Source: Dryococelus australis
Lineage: Eukaryota; Arthropoda; Insecta; Phasmatodea; Phasmatidae
Assembly (NCBI GenBank): GCA_029891345.1
Contig: CM056993.1
Span: forward strand, 110,417,123-110,481,122
Direction: 5' to 3'
Length of the DNA stretch: 64,000 nt
A model generated the notes under the pieces. It made no database searches and was not told the origin of the DNA. It saw only the letters and a program-made list of their open reading frames with translations. Made by a program: the position numbers and the translations under genes. Shown here piece by piece: positions 1 to 11,185 of this stretch (within the stretch, counting starts at the first letter, position 1; each line of letters starts with the position of its first letter).

Positions 1-497
1 AAGTGAAATAGTGCTTTTGTGTTTCCGTGCAGTTCACTACAACACGAAACAGGTGTTGTGATTTATTTTCACTTATATTTCTTTACTAAAGTTTAATTTT
101 ATTCATCAGAGATAAAACATGCAGAATAAACTTCAATGCATCTGATTGTTTTATTATTATTGCGCACTAATCACTTCAAATAGCATTCATACTCAAATAT
201 ATTCTATGTAAATTAATTATCTTCATAACCCTATTTAGTTTCCATAAGTTGTTCGCCATTTTAAAGTTTCGTGATGTCGGAAACGACTATTTATGTCATG
301 CACTTTTCTGATTGGCTGAGCCCATTAAACATCAAGGAAATATTATAACCCATTCAATTTGCAAAAATTTTAATGGAAACTAGAGCGATCCAATTTCTTT
401 AATGATGGTTCGATGACATCACAACCTTCCAACTTTATTCGACCAAACTTATTGGGTGCAGTTTGACGGAAAAATTTGACAGTGTGGTAGGGGCTTA
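1..497 (+). mobile_element. MITE family D, copy cut by window edge
   Basis: The right end reads GACGGAAAAATTTGACAG...AGGGGCT followed by TAA, matching the right end of the complete copy at 1625-2257. The interior also aligns, including an ATTGGCTGAG segment and the GTGCTTTTGTGTTTCCGT stretch. The left end lies outside the window. No coding capacity is seen. Confidence 0.75.
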
Positions 498-753
498 ATG
501 CTTCCCGCGTTAATTTTTTACTGTCTAAACCCCTTATGGTAAATCAGATCCCACAATCTTGGATTTATCCATCTTTTGCCGTAATTTTAAGAATGCTTAA
601 CGTATTTTATCCCACGACTCAACATAATGCCTTCTCAAGCTTTATCAAATTATAACAGCTTCAATGTCTTAATTATTATTTTACCAGTGACTGCTGGCCA
701 GGTATAAGTAATATTTAGTTGCAGACGATTACACTAACTACAGTTGCAACAGT

Positions 754-1542
754 ATAGTCTGTTCGCAGTTTCTTCATACCTTTTTGGACCAAACCTTTGA
801 AAAATCACCCCATGTATGACGTGTTTGGTTATTTCCTAAATATGTCCCGTACCACTAGCCTTTTATACTCCTCTTAACATAAAATAATATCATTATTTAT
901 TAAAGGCTGTCTACGATAAAGTGAGCACTTTTAAACTCAACCGTAGAAAAAAGTCACTTTCCCTGCCTGCATATATTTTAACGGACAAACTGAGTGACGT
1001 GTGCCCAGTAAAGTTGGTAACGATGAATGGAAAGAAGTTAAATTCTTAACGTCGAATAAAAAGTGTCAGGTAACTTTTTTTTGATAACTTAAATTATTTA
1101 CTTAACTCTTTTTTTTTTTTTTTTTTTTTTTTACGCATGAATAAAGTGACAAGACTCACGGCAATGTTAATTTTGCATAGGGCAGAAGAAGACATAATGT
1201 TCATACAAATTAGATCTAAGCAGGGATTTCAAAAGTGCTCATTTTACCGTGAACAGCCTATAAACTAGACTTTTTTATATATGTTATCTATAACATTTAA
1301 TAATTAATTTATAACTAATATAAATAAAAACAGAGAGAAAATAAGTGTGTTGTCAATGCGTAGTAAGAAATAATTCTTATGGGAATTATAATCACACTGA
1401 GTGCGCACGAATGCGGTACGTTGTCCCTTTGGTGTAATTTCTTAGACTTGGTTAAGCTTTGTTTGCATGAGGCGGAGAAATATTCTCCAAGTATAACTCC
1501 AGCGGGGCTTCAGAAAAGTTGGAATTAACGGAGAACGGAATG
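754..1542 (+). mobile_element. MITE family C, interrupted by a family A copy
   Basis: The left end begins TATAGTCTGTTCGCAGTTTC and continues as AAACCTTTGAAAAATCACCCC. The right half (about 1345-1542) carries the family C markers TTTGTTTGCATGAGGCGGAG and GGGCTTCAGAAAAGTTGGAA. Between them sits a complete family A MITE (902-1262). Without the insert the copy is about 430 bp, like the intact copy at 51288-51719. Nothing coding. Confidence 0.75.
902..1262 (-). mobile_element. MITE family A, nested in family C
   Basis: Family A is defined by an approximately 33-bp terminal inverted repeat starting WAGGCTGTTCACGRTAAA and followed by RTGAGCACTTTTGAAA, with TA outside both ends. Its interior has conserved stretches such as CCCAGTAAAGTTGGTAACGA and a homopolymer T run. 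This copy starts AAGGCTGTCTACGATAAAG and ends ACCGTGAACAGCCTA. The TA target suggests a Tc1/mariner-type mobilising transposase, which is inference. No open reading frame. Confidence 0.85.
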
Positions 1543-1624
1543 TAATCGAGAAATGCCGATTTGAGAGAATTTGCAGAGCAGCGCCTTACACGCTGTCAAA
1601 CGCAAAATAAAATTTAAAGTATGT

Positions 1625-2257
1625 AAAGCCCCTGTCACACTGTCAAATTTTTAACTTCAACTATATTTGACAATAAAATTTGAGGACAAAATACGGTCAT
1701 CTAATTTTTCCTTACAAATTTTTTTTTTATCAAATAGTCTTGAATGTGTTTGAAAATGTCTCACGCTGTCAAATTTTTTATTGGGAGAATATAATTTGAA
1801 ATATTATTTAAAAATTATTTTCATAGTGAGATATTGCTTTTGTTTTTTCCGTACGGTCCAATACAGGAAGAAATAAGATATGTTTCATGCACAATGAAAT
1901 TTAATGCCTCTGATTTCGTAATATTATGTGCAATATTCACTTACAATAATATTCATGCCCAGGGAGCTTCTACATTAACCAACTTCGTTTCCAGCAATTA
2001 TTCGTTATTTTAAGTTTCTTCATGTCCATTTTTGTAGTGCACGATTCTGATTGGCTGAGACCGTCGAACATCAAATAAATTTTAGAATCGGTCCAAATTT
2101 TCAAATGTTTGATGGAATCTTAAGCCATTCAACTTTTTCAGACAAATATGGAGGCATTTATGAAGTTTCAATGAGGTCAGAACTGTCCACCATTATTTGA
2201 CCAATCTTATTGGAAACAGTTTGACGGAAAAATTTGACAGCGTGATAGGGGCTTAAC
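1625..2257. mobile_element. MITE family D, complete copy
   Basis: Inverted ends AGCCCCTGTCACACTGTC and GACAGCGTGATAGGGGCT are flanked by TAA on both sides, a 3-bp duplication of the kind made by PIF/Harbinger elements. Internal CTGTCAAATTTTTTATTGGG sequence and an ATTGGCTGAG motif recur in the copy at 1-497. The element is about 630 bp and non-coding. The superfamily is inferred only from TSD length. Confidence 0.75.
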
Positions 2258-3682
2258 GAAGGTTGTGGCGAATATGCTAGAAAATCAAGATGGCTGGGTC
2301 AAGGTAGGCTGTGTCGCACGACTGCGGCGGCGACCTGGCTGGCGGGCGAGGTTCCAGGGCGTGGGCAGGCAATCATCCAGGATCTAGGTCGCCACTTAGC
2401 CCAGCTCCACCCCGCGGCCAGGGAGCGAGATTGCATCTCGTTACACCAGTTTCGCTCCGCAGTAGTTAACAGGCGTAGGAGGAGACACTAACATTGTTCC
2501 ACGCGAACCTTCATTACTTCGAGACCGCCTGCTTTCAGCGTCGGGCGTCATGCTGTACGTTCTGCGAATTCTTTCGCGAGTGTGTGAAAAAAATGCACTT
2601 TTCTTACTGCTTTTACTCATGTTTTGCTTTTTGTTCTGCGATTGTGACAAACATGTGTCATAAATGCAGTTTCTAAGTTATGAATTTTAGACGCGTCTAA
2701 TTTCTTTTTTAAATACTTTCAGACAGTTCTGCGAATTCATTTAGTGACAGGCTACCGAAATATTCTCGATTTATTTTACTTTTGTATTCGAGCAATAGTT
2801 TATTTGACTTGTCGGGAGAACGATAAGTCAATAACAAACTCTCAACAAAATAAGGATATATAATCATGGTCTGCCAAGTAAAGACAAATAGTTTTTTTCT
2901 CTGAATTCGTGAGGGGTGGTGCTCTTAATAACAATAAAATAACTAAATTTGATTTCTATTTTATTCACAAAGCTGTTATTTAGAGCATTAAATTATATGT
3001 ATCCGCCCTTACTCTTTTATTTAACAGTAAGCGCAATATTTAATGTATATTTCAACTCTAACTAACGTCATTCTGAATTGTGTCTATTTGGTTACAGTCA
3101 TTAAACTCATACTCATCATTAACACGTGTTCAGTCTATCTGTTGCCAACATTTGTAATGTCATTCACTCACGCATCTTGTCCAATAGTCCAGCCTGCCAG
3201 CCGCACTATTTATTGTTTGATACTCGCGGTCGCAGATTTCCCTTCCGCTGACCATTTCTCTCGCTGCTCATATTCTATCGCTCAGAACTCAGCCACTCAT
3301 TCACTCATCAATTACTCGGCTCGGAGGCCTGTCACACTTTTATACCATTCGCTCTGACCATCTGGAAGGTGCGACGTACCCCGAGTTGCGCTGAGATAAC
3401 GAGGTCAGTAATCCAGAGCTTTCTTCAGATAAGCACACAAATCAATACAACCAGGGTCAGCAGCTTTCTCCGCAAAAAGAATTATCGTGTCAACTCGCTT
3501 TCTGTAACAGATAAGCGGCCACCGGCCTGTCACTCGCCTGTTCATTCAAAACACTCCCTTGTCTTGATGCCGCCGCTATCATATAACTGCTGTCCTTCAT
3601 TTCTAATCATGGAGGTGTATAAACTACAAGGGCAATGTGACGTTAGCTAATGAAGTGTTGGGGAGAAACAGAAACCGATGGC
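2258..3682. other. Intergenic, no gene seen
   Basis: A GC-richer patch (about 2280-2480) is followed by mixed AT-rich DNA. Two adjacent plus-strand frames (3043-3357, 3369-3650) have skewed, serine- and cysteine-rich composition with no domain or splice context, so I treat them as chance. Confidence 0.4.
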
Positions 3683-4112
3683 TGTAATCCTCCCAGGGTT
3701 ACTTCACACTTTTCTGAAGCCCTGCTAAAGTTCTACTTCCAGGATATTCCTCCGCCGCGTGCAAACTAATCTTAACTAAGTCTAGACAACTACACCAAAG
3801 GAGGACGCACCAGATTCGTGCGCCCTCGGTAGTAATGATGTCTTGCATGAGAACTATTTCGTACTAAGCGCTACCAACACACGTGTTTTTCTAACAGCTT
3901 TATTCATATTTTTTATAAATGAAATGTAATGATTTATAAATAAAATATAGAAAAAAATTCAATTTAACGAAACAAAGATACTTTCATGTTAAAAGAAGCA
4001 TAACACTTTTGTAATGCATAGCATATTTGGGAAATAACTATACACGTCATACATGGAGTTGGTATTTCAAAGGTTTGATTCAAAAGTGTGAAGAAGCCGC
4101 AAAATACTATAT
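3683..4112 (-). mobile_element. MITE family C, near complete
   Basis: Starts near TTACTTCACACTTTTCTGAA and GTTCTACTTCCAGGATATTC, and ends TTCAAAAGTGTGAAGAAGCC. The middle holds the family markers TAAGCGCTACCAACACACGT and an AT-rich core. It is reversed relative to 51288-51719. The 67-codon frame at 4027-4230 overlaps the end of the repeat and is not believed. Confidence 0.7.
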
Positions 4113-5450
4113 CTGCTTTAATGTTGCTCATCAACAGGAGGGTGCACCGCTAACGAGTGCATTTAGACATTCTGTGCGTGTCATGGACATTCTTAAGATT
4201 ATTACTAAACTATTAAACAATGCAATTTGAAGGAAAAAACTTAGGTATTGCCTCAAAGGAAACTATGGGAATGTATAATTACTTTGTTTCTAATCTTGAG
4301 CTGTTTGGAGTGAAATTGTAAACAGGCGTTTGCCGGTTTGACGTACTTTACGTGCGCCAGAAAGAACTCCAAGCGGTGAGCTCACGTTTCAAAGGGCAAG
4401 GTCAATATGACGCATGAGCAAACATCCGGCGGTTTCGACTTCATCGGAATGCTTCAAACGCTATAAAAGTCAGTAAATAACTTCGTCTTCTTTAATTATT
4501 TTTTCAGAGTTGAGTTTTTATGCTTTCCTCAATTTCAGTAAGTAAAAATAAAAATCAGATACAAAACAGAATATCTGTTTTGTTTTTAAGTCCGTTTCTA
4601 AAGGCCTAGATAACATGAGGGGGGCGATTTGCGTACTTACACAGAAAGTAACGGAACCGCTTGCTTGCCCTGGCCAGCAAAATAAATGCTCTCGTAACAT
4701 AGCTTCACTTCGTTAAATAAAAATTAATATTACTCCAGAGTCTGCTGAATGAAATAATCTCCTGATATTGTGCAGGCTGTTCGGAAACTCACCTGAAATA
4801 TTTCGGAGGTGACTGGGAAATGAAGTATAAATATGCTGTGCAGCTTCTAGTCTATCTCGATTCCTAAGGGAGTTATACGCTATTTTGAAAATAGAGTGAA
4901 ATAGTATATTTGCAAAATATAGGAAACGGCGTGGAATCAAACTCATGATAAATAAACGGTGTTAAGACCTACCGCCCTCATAAAAATAATAGGGGTGGCC
5001 ACTCTCTAAGCCCATATGACTGTCCTGCCTTCGTGTTTTAAGGTATTTGATGTCGTCTTGTTTAGTAGTACATCCTATTTAAAACATATTTTTTAATTAT
5101 CCCTTTTTGCAAAAAATTGTTTACAACTTAACTGAAGTATACCACTGTTTTAAGAAGTTGTCAATTAAAATACTAAAAAACCTAACGTTTAGAATTTGTA
5201 TATTAAAAATCACTTGTGTTCCAGTGGATTAGTGTAGTCAAACATAATTTAAGTTTAAAAGGCAGCATAGAATCATTTTAAATTTGTTTTGTGTATAGTT
5301 ATAATTGATGAATATGATTCATATTATTGGTACCCTAGCTTACTTAAAATTGGTCGCATAAAAGGTAACCAAATAAGAAGTAGTTTGTCATTCTGATTTT
5401 GATTGAATATGAGTAGTATTTCCTATGGTGAAATTGTTATGATACCCTAG
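4113..5450. other. Intergenic AT-rich DNA, no gene seen
   Basis: Contains only short frames (4518-4700 and 4713-4946, minus) without recognisable motifs. No repeat family shared with the rest of the window was recognised. Confidence 0.35.
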
Positions 5451-5875
5451 TGTAGGCTGTTCACAACAAAATAAACATTTTTGAAAGTCCCCCCCCCCCT
5501 TTTTCTCCTCTTAAGATATTATGCTTGTATGCACATTTTGTATTCTTCCATCATATGTAGAATTCGCATTAACCATGAGCCTACTCACTTGATACATGCG
5601 TCGATCAAGTGAAACTGTTAAATTATTAGAATAGTAAATATTATAGGCCCTACAAATTTGCTTATTGTTACATTTACGTGCATGAAATAAACATAAACAA
5701 AAAAAACATTCAAATTTTTTCACAAATGTCTACCTGACACTTCTAATTCGACGTTAGAATAAGGAACTGCTATCCCTTCACCCTTACCAACTTGACAGGT
5801 AGCACGCCGCTCGGCGTACTATTTAAAATGTACGCACGTGGCTACAGTGCTATTTTTCAAAGGTTGACGTCAACA
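5451..5875 (+). mobile_element. MITE family A, diverged copy
   Basis: Begins TAGGCTGTTCACAACAAAAT and keeps the interior landmarks GCTTGTATGCACATTTTGTA and ACATGCGTCGATCAAGTGAA. A C homopolymer interrupts the left part. The right terminus has decayed and is placed only approximately. Confidence 0.6.
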
Positions 5876-6767
5876 TTTCTCAATTGACGTATAGTTCAAA
5901 TGAAGTATGTTGTAATCATCATAACAACACCTCGGGCAGTTAACACCCTATCAGTCAGTAGGCCGTGGCACAGACTAGACAAGTACATAGAGACGGAACG
6001 GCGCGACGGTTTCTTTCATGTGGACGTACCCGCATTCTCTGATTGGGTACGCGGGACCAGGAGGGAGACACTAGATAGGGCTTACAATCACGTTATTTGA
6101 AGTAAGTGCCTGTGGAAACGCCCACATAGACATTTTACCACTAGAATTAAATAATTTTATGGGACAGATCGGTTTTGAGCCAAAACTATGAGTGTTTTGT
6201 ACATCAAACATACTGATTTAACCTACGTATATTTCAGGTGCTGATTTAATAACTTATTAATACGATTAGAAATATTTCATCCATTTTTTGCACTGCTTTT
6301 GCAAGGTTTGTTTTATTCTGGAGGTAACGTGAATATTTAAAAGACAGAGCTAACACAAACAGCACAGGTATATATTTAATTATTGCCGAAAACAGCATTC
6401 GGCAACTAAACAGTGTTAGTCAAGTAGGTTCTAATTAAGCAATTTTAAACTTCGTTCTAGAACCTCTCAAGAATAGTGCAAGCTGTAAAAATACTGTAAA
6501 TGCTACTCGGCAACAGCAAAAAAAAAAAAAAATAATTTTTATGTTTTGTAAATAAGCTATTTTATATAACATTGAACACAACGTGATTGTTAACTACTTT
6601 AATGAAGCATGCTTATTACAAAATAATCATTAAAAAGTATTATTTGTGTTTTATTATACTAGGTGATTATTTTTCGTTACGCGTGTCTGCTGTCGGTAAG
6701 AATCCAAGCACCTGCCACCCACCCACCACCCCTGAATAAGACTTTAAAATAAGAAGATCGTTACAAC
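5876..6767. other. Intergenic, no gene seen
   Basis: AT-rich sequence. A local inverted repeat (GTACCCGCATTCTCTGATTG with GGGTACGCGGGACC) sits near 6025-6060. No coding evidence. Confidence 0.35.
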
Positions 6768-6899
6768 ATGGAAGTGTCCGCTCTTGTCTCCTTACTTGCT
6801 CTGTGCGCGGGGTTCTGGAAACCGACCATGTGTGTGACTGGCTACTGTGTGCTTGGAAACATTCACCACTGCCAAGGCTGCCAACTGCCGGCTGCGTAA
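6768..6899 (+). CDS. Short signal-peptide-like ORF or first exon
   Basis: This 43-codon frame starts at an ATG in good Kozak context (A at -3, G at +4). The first 15 residues, MEVSALVSLLALCAG, look like a signal peptide core. The rest contains four later cysteines spaced C-x4-C-x7-C-x2-C. The frame closes at TAA within GCGTAAGTGAG, where GTAAGTGAG is a strong 5' splice-donor match. It could therefore be a complete small secreted peptide or the first coding exon of a secreted protein whose later exons are not found. The family is unrecognised and chance remains possible. Confidence 0.3.
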   Translation: MEVSALVSLLALCAGFWKPTMCVTGYCVLGNIHHCQGCQLPAA

Positions 6900-7347
6900 G
6901 TGAGTTACCAGCAGCGACTGAGTGGCGAACTGCATTCCGCCATGTTGCTGACTACTGACGCCATGTTGGTGTCACGTGCGGCTCGAGTTGGCGGTACAAG
7001 CAGCTGTCTCACCTCTGTAAGGGACTCCATAGTGAAGTAGTATCTGTGTGAAGTCAGCGATTGCACTTCTACGAATATCTCTGTAAATAAATGGCCTGGA
7101 TACACGATTTTTCTTCCAGTAAAGGCAAGAAAACTATTATCTGCAGCTGTCACTTGTTAATTTTATCCTATTATATATATATTCGAATTTGAAGAGAAAA
7201 ATATAGTGAAAATGGTTGAAAACAGCATTTTTAGGGCAATGCACCACGGTCTCCGTAAAGGAAAGGGGGGAGAAATTTCAAAATGACACCTGCAGTTTGA
7301 TCTATTGGCTTTCATTGCATGCGATAGTATACTCCTGCTACATATCT

Positions 7348-7774
7348 AAAGGCTGTTCGCGATAAAGTGAGAACTTTTGAACTCAACCTTAGGGGAAAAA
7401 AAACCACTGCTCCTACATGTATATATTTTAACGGGCGTACTGAGTGACATGTGCCCAGTAAAGTTGGTAACGATAGATGGAAAGTAGTTACATGCCATAA
7501 CGGCAAATAAAAAGTGTTAGGTAATCATTTGTGATAACTTAAATTACTTCTCTCGCTTTCTGTTATTTCAATGCATCGAAGTGTAAATATGAGCATTTTT
7601 GTAGAACATTTACTTATCTAATAATTTCACAGTTTCTTTCGACCTGCACATTAATAAAGCGATTAGGCCCATGGCAATGGTAATTTTACATATGAAGGAA
7701 GGATACACAACGTGCACACAAGTATAGCATAATCAGGGCTTTCAAAAGTGCTCATTTTACTGTGAACAGCCTAT
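7348..7774 (-). mobile_element. MITE family A
   Basis: Starts AAGGCTGTTCGCGATAAAGT after TA and ends ACTGTGAACAGCCTATA. It contains the CCCAGTAAAGTTGGTAACGA landmark and AATGCATCGAAGTGTAAATA. Near full length at about 427 bp and non-coding. Confidence 0.85.
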
Positions 7775-7794
7775 AATTTTAGATCAATTCAGCT

Positions 7795-8094
7795 ATAGTT
7801 CGTTCACAGCCTTGTATAAGAACTGTTTCGTACTAGGCATTACCAACGTACCTGTTTTCTCACTGTTTTTATTCATATCAACTATAAATGTAATGTTATA
7901 ATTTATAAATAGAATATAATTAAGATTTCAATTGAACTAAAAATAAGAAGATTTTATGTTGACACGAATATAAGACACTTGTGAATATGTGATACATGGC
8001 ATGTTTAGCAAACTACCAAACGTGTCATACATAGGGTGATTGTTCAAAGGTCTGATTCAGAAAGGGTGAAGTAAATGGGAACAGACTATACCGG
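7795..8094 (-). mobile_element. MITE family C, internally deleted
   Basis: The left end TATAGTTCGTTCACAGCC joins directly to the core TAGGCATTACCAACGTACCT. The right end is GGGTGAAGTAAATGGGAACA, which is the inverted terminus. About 130 bp near the left end is missing compared with 3683-4112. Confidence 0.6.
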
Positions 8095-8149
8095 ATAATG
8101 CATTTCACAGCAGTTCATCCTCTTATGGCCAGACATGAACTTGAGGCGT

Positions 8150-8915
8150 TTAAGGTTAAAGTAAAGCAAATGCCTATGGAGCACTGCACCCGACTGCACA
8201 ATGTGAACAACTCATTAAAAAGTAGTACAGACACCCTAAAATTTGTCAGAAAAGTGCGATTTATGCTATATGTCAAAGAAGAATGTATATAATTTGCAAC
8301 ATTATAAAATATTTAAAATAATCGATTGAAATAGTCTGAATTTTTAACCAAATTTATGAAAAGTTCCGTTCTGGAAGCTTTAGAAAGCAGAATTTTACAA
8401 GAAAATCTTCATCTTGGAATATCGTCATAATGTTTACTATGATCGTGTGTAAGAATATTGTAATAATAATTTATGAAATAATTTTTATAATTATTTTTAT
8501 GTCCGTCCATTTGTCACAATTAGTTTGTGGCTGAAACTGACGTAAATCAAGTTAATTATGAAATTTATATATCATGCATTATTACTACGATTTTATTACA
8601 AATTACCACAGTAAATAATTATGAATATCTTTCTTGAAGAAGATTTTCTTGCAAATTCCACTTTCCGAAGGATCCAGAATGGAATTGTGCTTAGATTTGG
8701 TTTAAAATGCGGACTATTATAATCGATTATTATTTTACATTTAAAAAGTATATTTTAGTGAAATATTTTATAATGCTGCAAAATATATACATTCTTCTTT
8801 CGTATGCAGTATAAATCGCACTTTTTATGGTGTCTATACTACTTTTTTTGATGAGTTCTTCACGTTTCATAGTCGGTGCAGTGCTCCATAGGAAGTTGCT
8901 TTACTTCAACCTTAA
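8150..8915. mobile_element. Foldback element J, 766-bp near-palindrome
   Basis: The left arm from about 8150 (GGTTAAAGTAAAGCAAATGC, CCTATGGAGCACTGCAC) is mirrored by the right arm ending at 8911 (GTGCAGTGCTCCATAGG, GCTTTACTTCAACC). Each arm is about 370 bp around an AT-rich centre near 8530. TTAA flanks both ends (8150-8153, 8912-8915), the duplication typical of piggyBac-type insertion. Superfamily is inferred only from TTAA. A single strand would form a long hairpin. The 64-codon frame at 8098-8292 overlaps the left arm and is not credited. Confidence 0.75.
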
Positions 8916-8921
8916 GATACT

Positions 8922-9376
8922 TTACTGGGGATTATCCGTAATTCGAGACACAACTACGTAGTGTGTGGTCATGTGCACGCAAGGCGTGGCAGGATGTGCA
9001 GAGTCCGTCGCGAGCAACAACAGGTTGTGTGCGCTGGCTGTGGTAAGTTGCAGCATGGTGCACGAGTAGGAGCGGGTCAGGCCGATGCCGCTCTGTAGTG
9101 CAGGTCTCCCTCCTCCCCACCACTGTACCGGACCCTCCCTCGACCGGCCGGCGCGGATGGTCGTGCAATGGAGGTCACGTCGTCTACGGCTGGCAGAGAC
9201 TGCTTTTCCCGACCGCATTGCAGGCACGTCCCCGCGCCGCTCGCTGCACCGATACTTCCTGTTGGACTCGACATCGAGGGGAACAACACGTGTGCGTTCA
9301 CGCCGTCCCTTACTATTACGAATTATACTACGATATCAACTGCGAAGCATCCACTCGAAGATTCATTGCAATAATA
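8922..9376. other. GC-rich unclassified stretch
   Basis: Several overlapping frames on both strands (8922-9424) arise from raised GC content. None has a domain or splice context that favours one over the others. Confidence 0.3.
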
Positions 9377-9650
9377 ATACAGTCTGTTCGCGGTTTCTTC
9401 ACACATTTTGATACGAACCTTTGAAATATCTCCCCATTATGACATGTTCGGTTATTTCCTTAAAATCAAATATTTACTTATATTTTAATCATAAATTATA
9501 ATGTTTTATTTGCAATTAATATGAATTGCACCTTTTGGTGCAATTTTCTAGACTTGGTCAAGCTTTGTTTGCATGAGGCGGAGGAATAATCTAAAAGTAG
9601 ATCTTTAGCAGGGCTTCAGAAAAGTTCGAAGTAACCATGAATGAACAATA
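9377..9650 (+). mobile_element. MITE family C, internally shortened
   Basis: Begins ACAGTCTGTTCGCGGTTTC with CCTTTGAAATATCTCCCC and ends with CAGGGCTTCAGAAAAGTTCG. The centre is shortened relative to 51288-51719. Confidence 0.65.
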
Positions 9651-9789
9651 TAATAATAATATTAAAAATATTTATTAAGGTGAGAAGTTAAAGCCAGATG
9701 ACCTGATCTACCACTTAATCACTGTAGTTAGATATACAAATACAAATACATTTCAAAATAACAATGACAATACAAGAAAAATTATGGAA

Positions 9790-9790
9790 C

Positions 9791-9859
<69 letters not shown>
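9790..9859. repeat. TA microsatellite
   Basis: About 70 bp of TA dinucleotides with one interruption (ATGTATAT). Confidence 0.95.
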
Positions 9860-9860
<1 letters not shown>

Positions 9861-10424
9861 TACTGTATAGAACTACATGACACATATAGGACAATGCCTT
9901 TACACATTTATTAACACATACACACATTCTTTAAACAACCGTACATTAATAGGTGTGCATTACTTTGGAAAATTCTCATGTACACATACAACATTCGAAT
10001 TCAGTTATTTGGTAATTTAAGGTTTACGAATTTAGGATGTTGATTCGAATGTCACTAAACCGCGCTCCCAGTGTTCAGTTTAGGAACTGCATTGCTAATT
10101 TTTTCGATACTTCTTTTTTATTGGTCTACAAAAATTAATAAGTTATAAGTAATTTCCATTGGTAAATCATAAAATCGTTTTATTTACTCGCTCCCGACAG
10201 GAAAATGTCAAATTAAAAAAATTGTTTCACCAAATTATGATTATTTTTGCAAAAATTGTACCAAATGTGACTGCCGAACAAAGTTACGCATCGGTAATTT
10301 ATAGTTATGTTTTCATTCTTTTTGAAAGTTTAAATTCACATAACTTACAAGAAAATGCATGGAACATAAAAAATATCAGACACTCTTGTGAACATATTTG
10401 GTGATCCAGCATGTTTCTCCCATA

Positions 10425-10800
10425 GTCTAAAGATGAGGTAGGCCGATCTCGCTGGCTGCGCACAACCAATCTCCGTGTCCGAACATTAAACTGCTATTCT
10501 GCCAACATGACTAGCGAAAACGGCGTGGATTGAATTTGGCGTTAGAATACTGTTTAGTAAACAAGTGTTCTGAGATGTTTTTCTAGTTACTCTAGCCAAT
10601 TTGCAATACAATTTGACTAAATAGAATTTGTAAAATAATTTTATTAATATAATAGTGCTTGTCATTTAAAAATTAAGTTATAAACAAACACTTTCATCAG
10701 TGATGACCATGTGAATTTGATAGTTGTGTACGATTGGGGTAGGTCAATGTTTGGTACATGCGCAGAGGACGAATAAGGGGGTCTACCTCATCTTTAGTCC
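10425..10800. mobile_element. MITE family E
   Basis: Ends are inverted: TCTAAAGATGAGGTAGGCCG on the left and GGTCTACCTCATCTTTAGTC on the right. The interior aligns with 57078-57454, including the CGAGCCAGC-type GCTGGCTGCGCACAACCAAT segment and AATAGTGCTTGTCATTTAAA. About 375 bp and non-coding. Confidence 0.75.
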
Positions 10801-10851
10801 ATGGTTTCTCCAGCTCAGTAGTTTTGTTCCCTAAAACCTCTAAGCTCCTAC

Positions 10852-11082
10852 TGAGCGAGGTGGCGCAGTGGCGACTCACTGAACTCGCATTCGGGAGGAC
10901 CCAGGTTCGATTCCCGGTCCGGCCATCCTGATCTCGGCCTTCCATGGTATTCTGAAATCACTCCAGGGAAATGCTGAGATGGGTCCCTAACCAAAGCTAT
11001 GGCTCAATCCCTTTTCCCTGCGCAACTTGCACCACCTCTAATGAACTCGTTGTCGACGAGACGTTAAGCCCAACTACCTACC
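10852..11082 (+). mobile_element. tRNA-derived SINE, type 2
   Basis: The 5' head carries a Pol III A box (GTGGCGCAGTGGCGACTCAC) and a B box (GGTTCGATTCC), as in a tRNA gene. A SINE body follows (AAATCACTCCAGGGAAATG) and a tail ends GACGAGACGTTAAGCCCAAC. A diverged copy lies in reverse at 60878-61134. Confidence 0.8.
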
Positions 11083-11185
11083 TATAGGCTCCTAACTTAA
11101 TCTCATGGACAATTTAGTAACCTAAATGGTGCATTCTAACATAACATGGCTACTGTATCATTTCAGAAAAGAAATACAGAGTAGA

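Noticed and set aside
8098..8292. 64-codon plus frame
   Set aside because: Lies mainly in the left arm of the 766-bp palindrome.
9715..9927. Minus-strand 70-codon frame of Tyr-Ile repeats
   Set aside because: Translation of the TA microsatellite; the same applies to 18099-18475, 32515-32766 and 33875-34114.
10852..10930. Possible functional tRNA gene
   Set aside because: A and B boxes are present, but the sequence continues into a SINE body shared with 60878-61134 and the acceptor stem is not evident.
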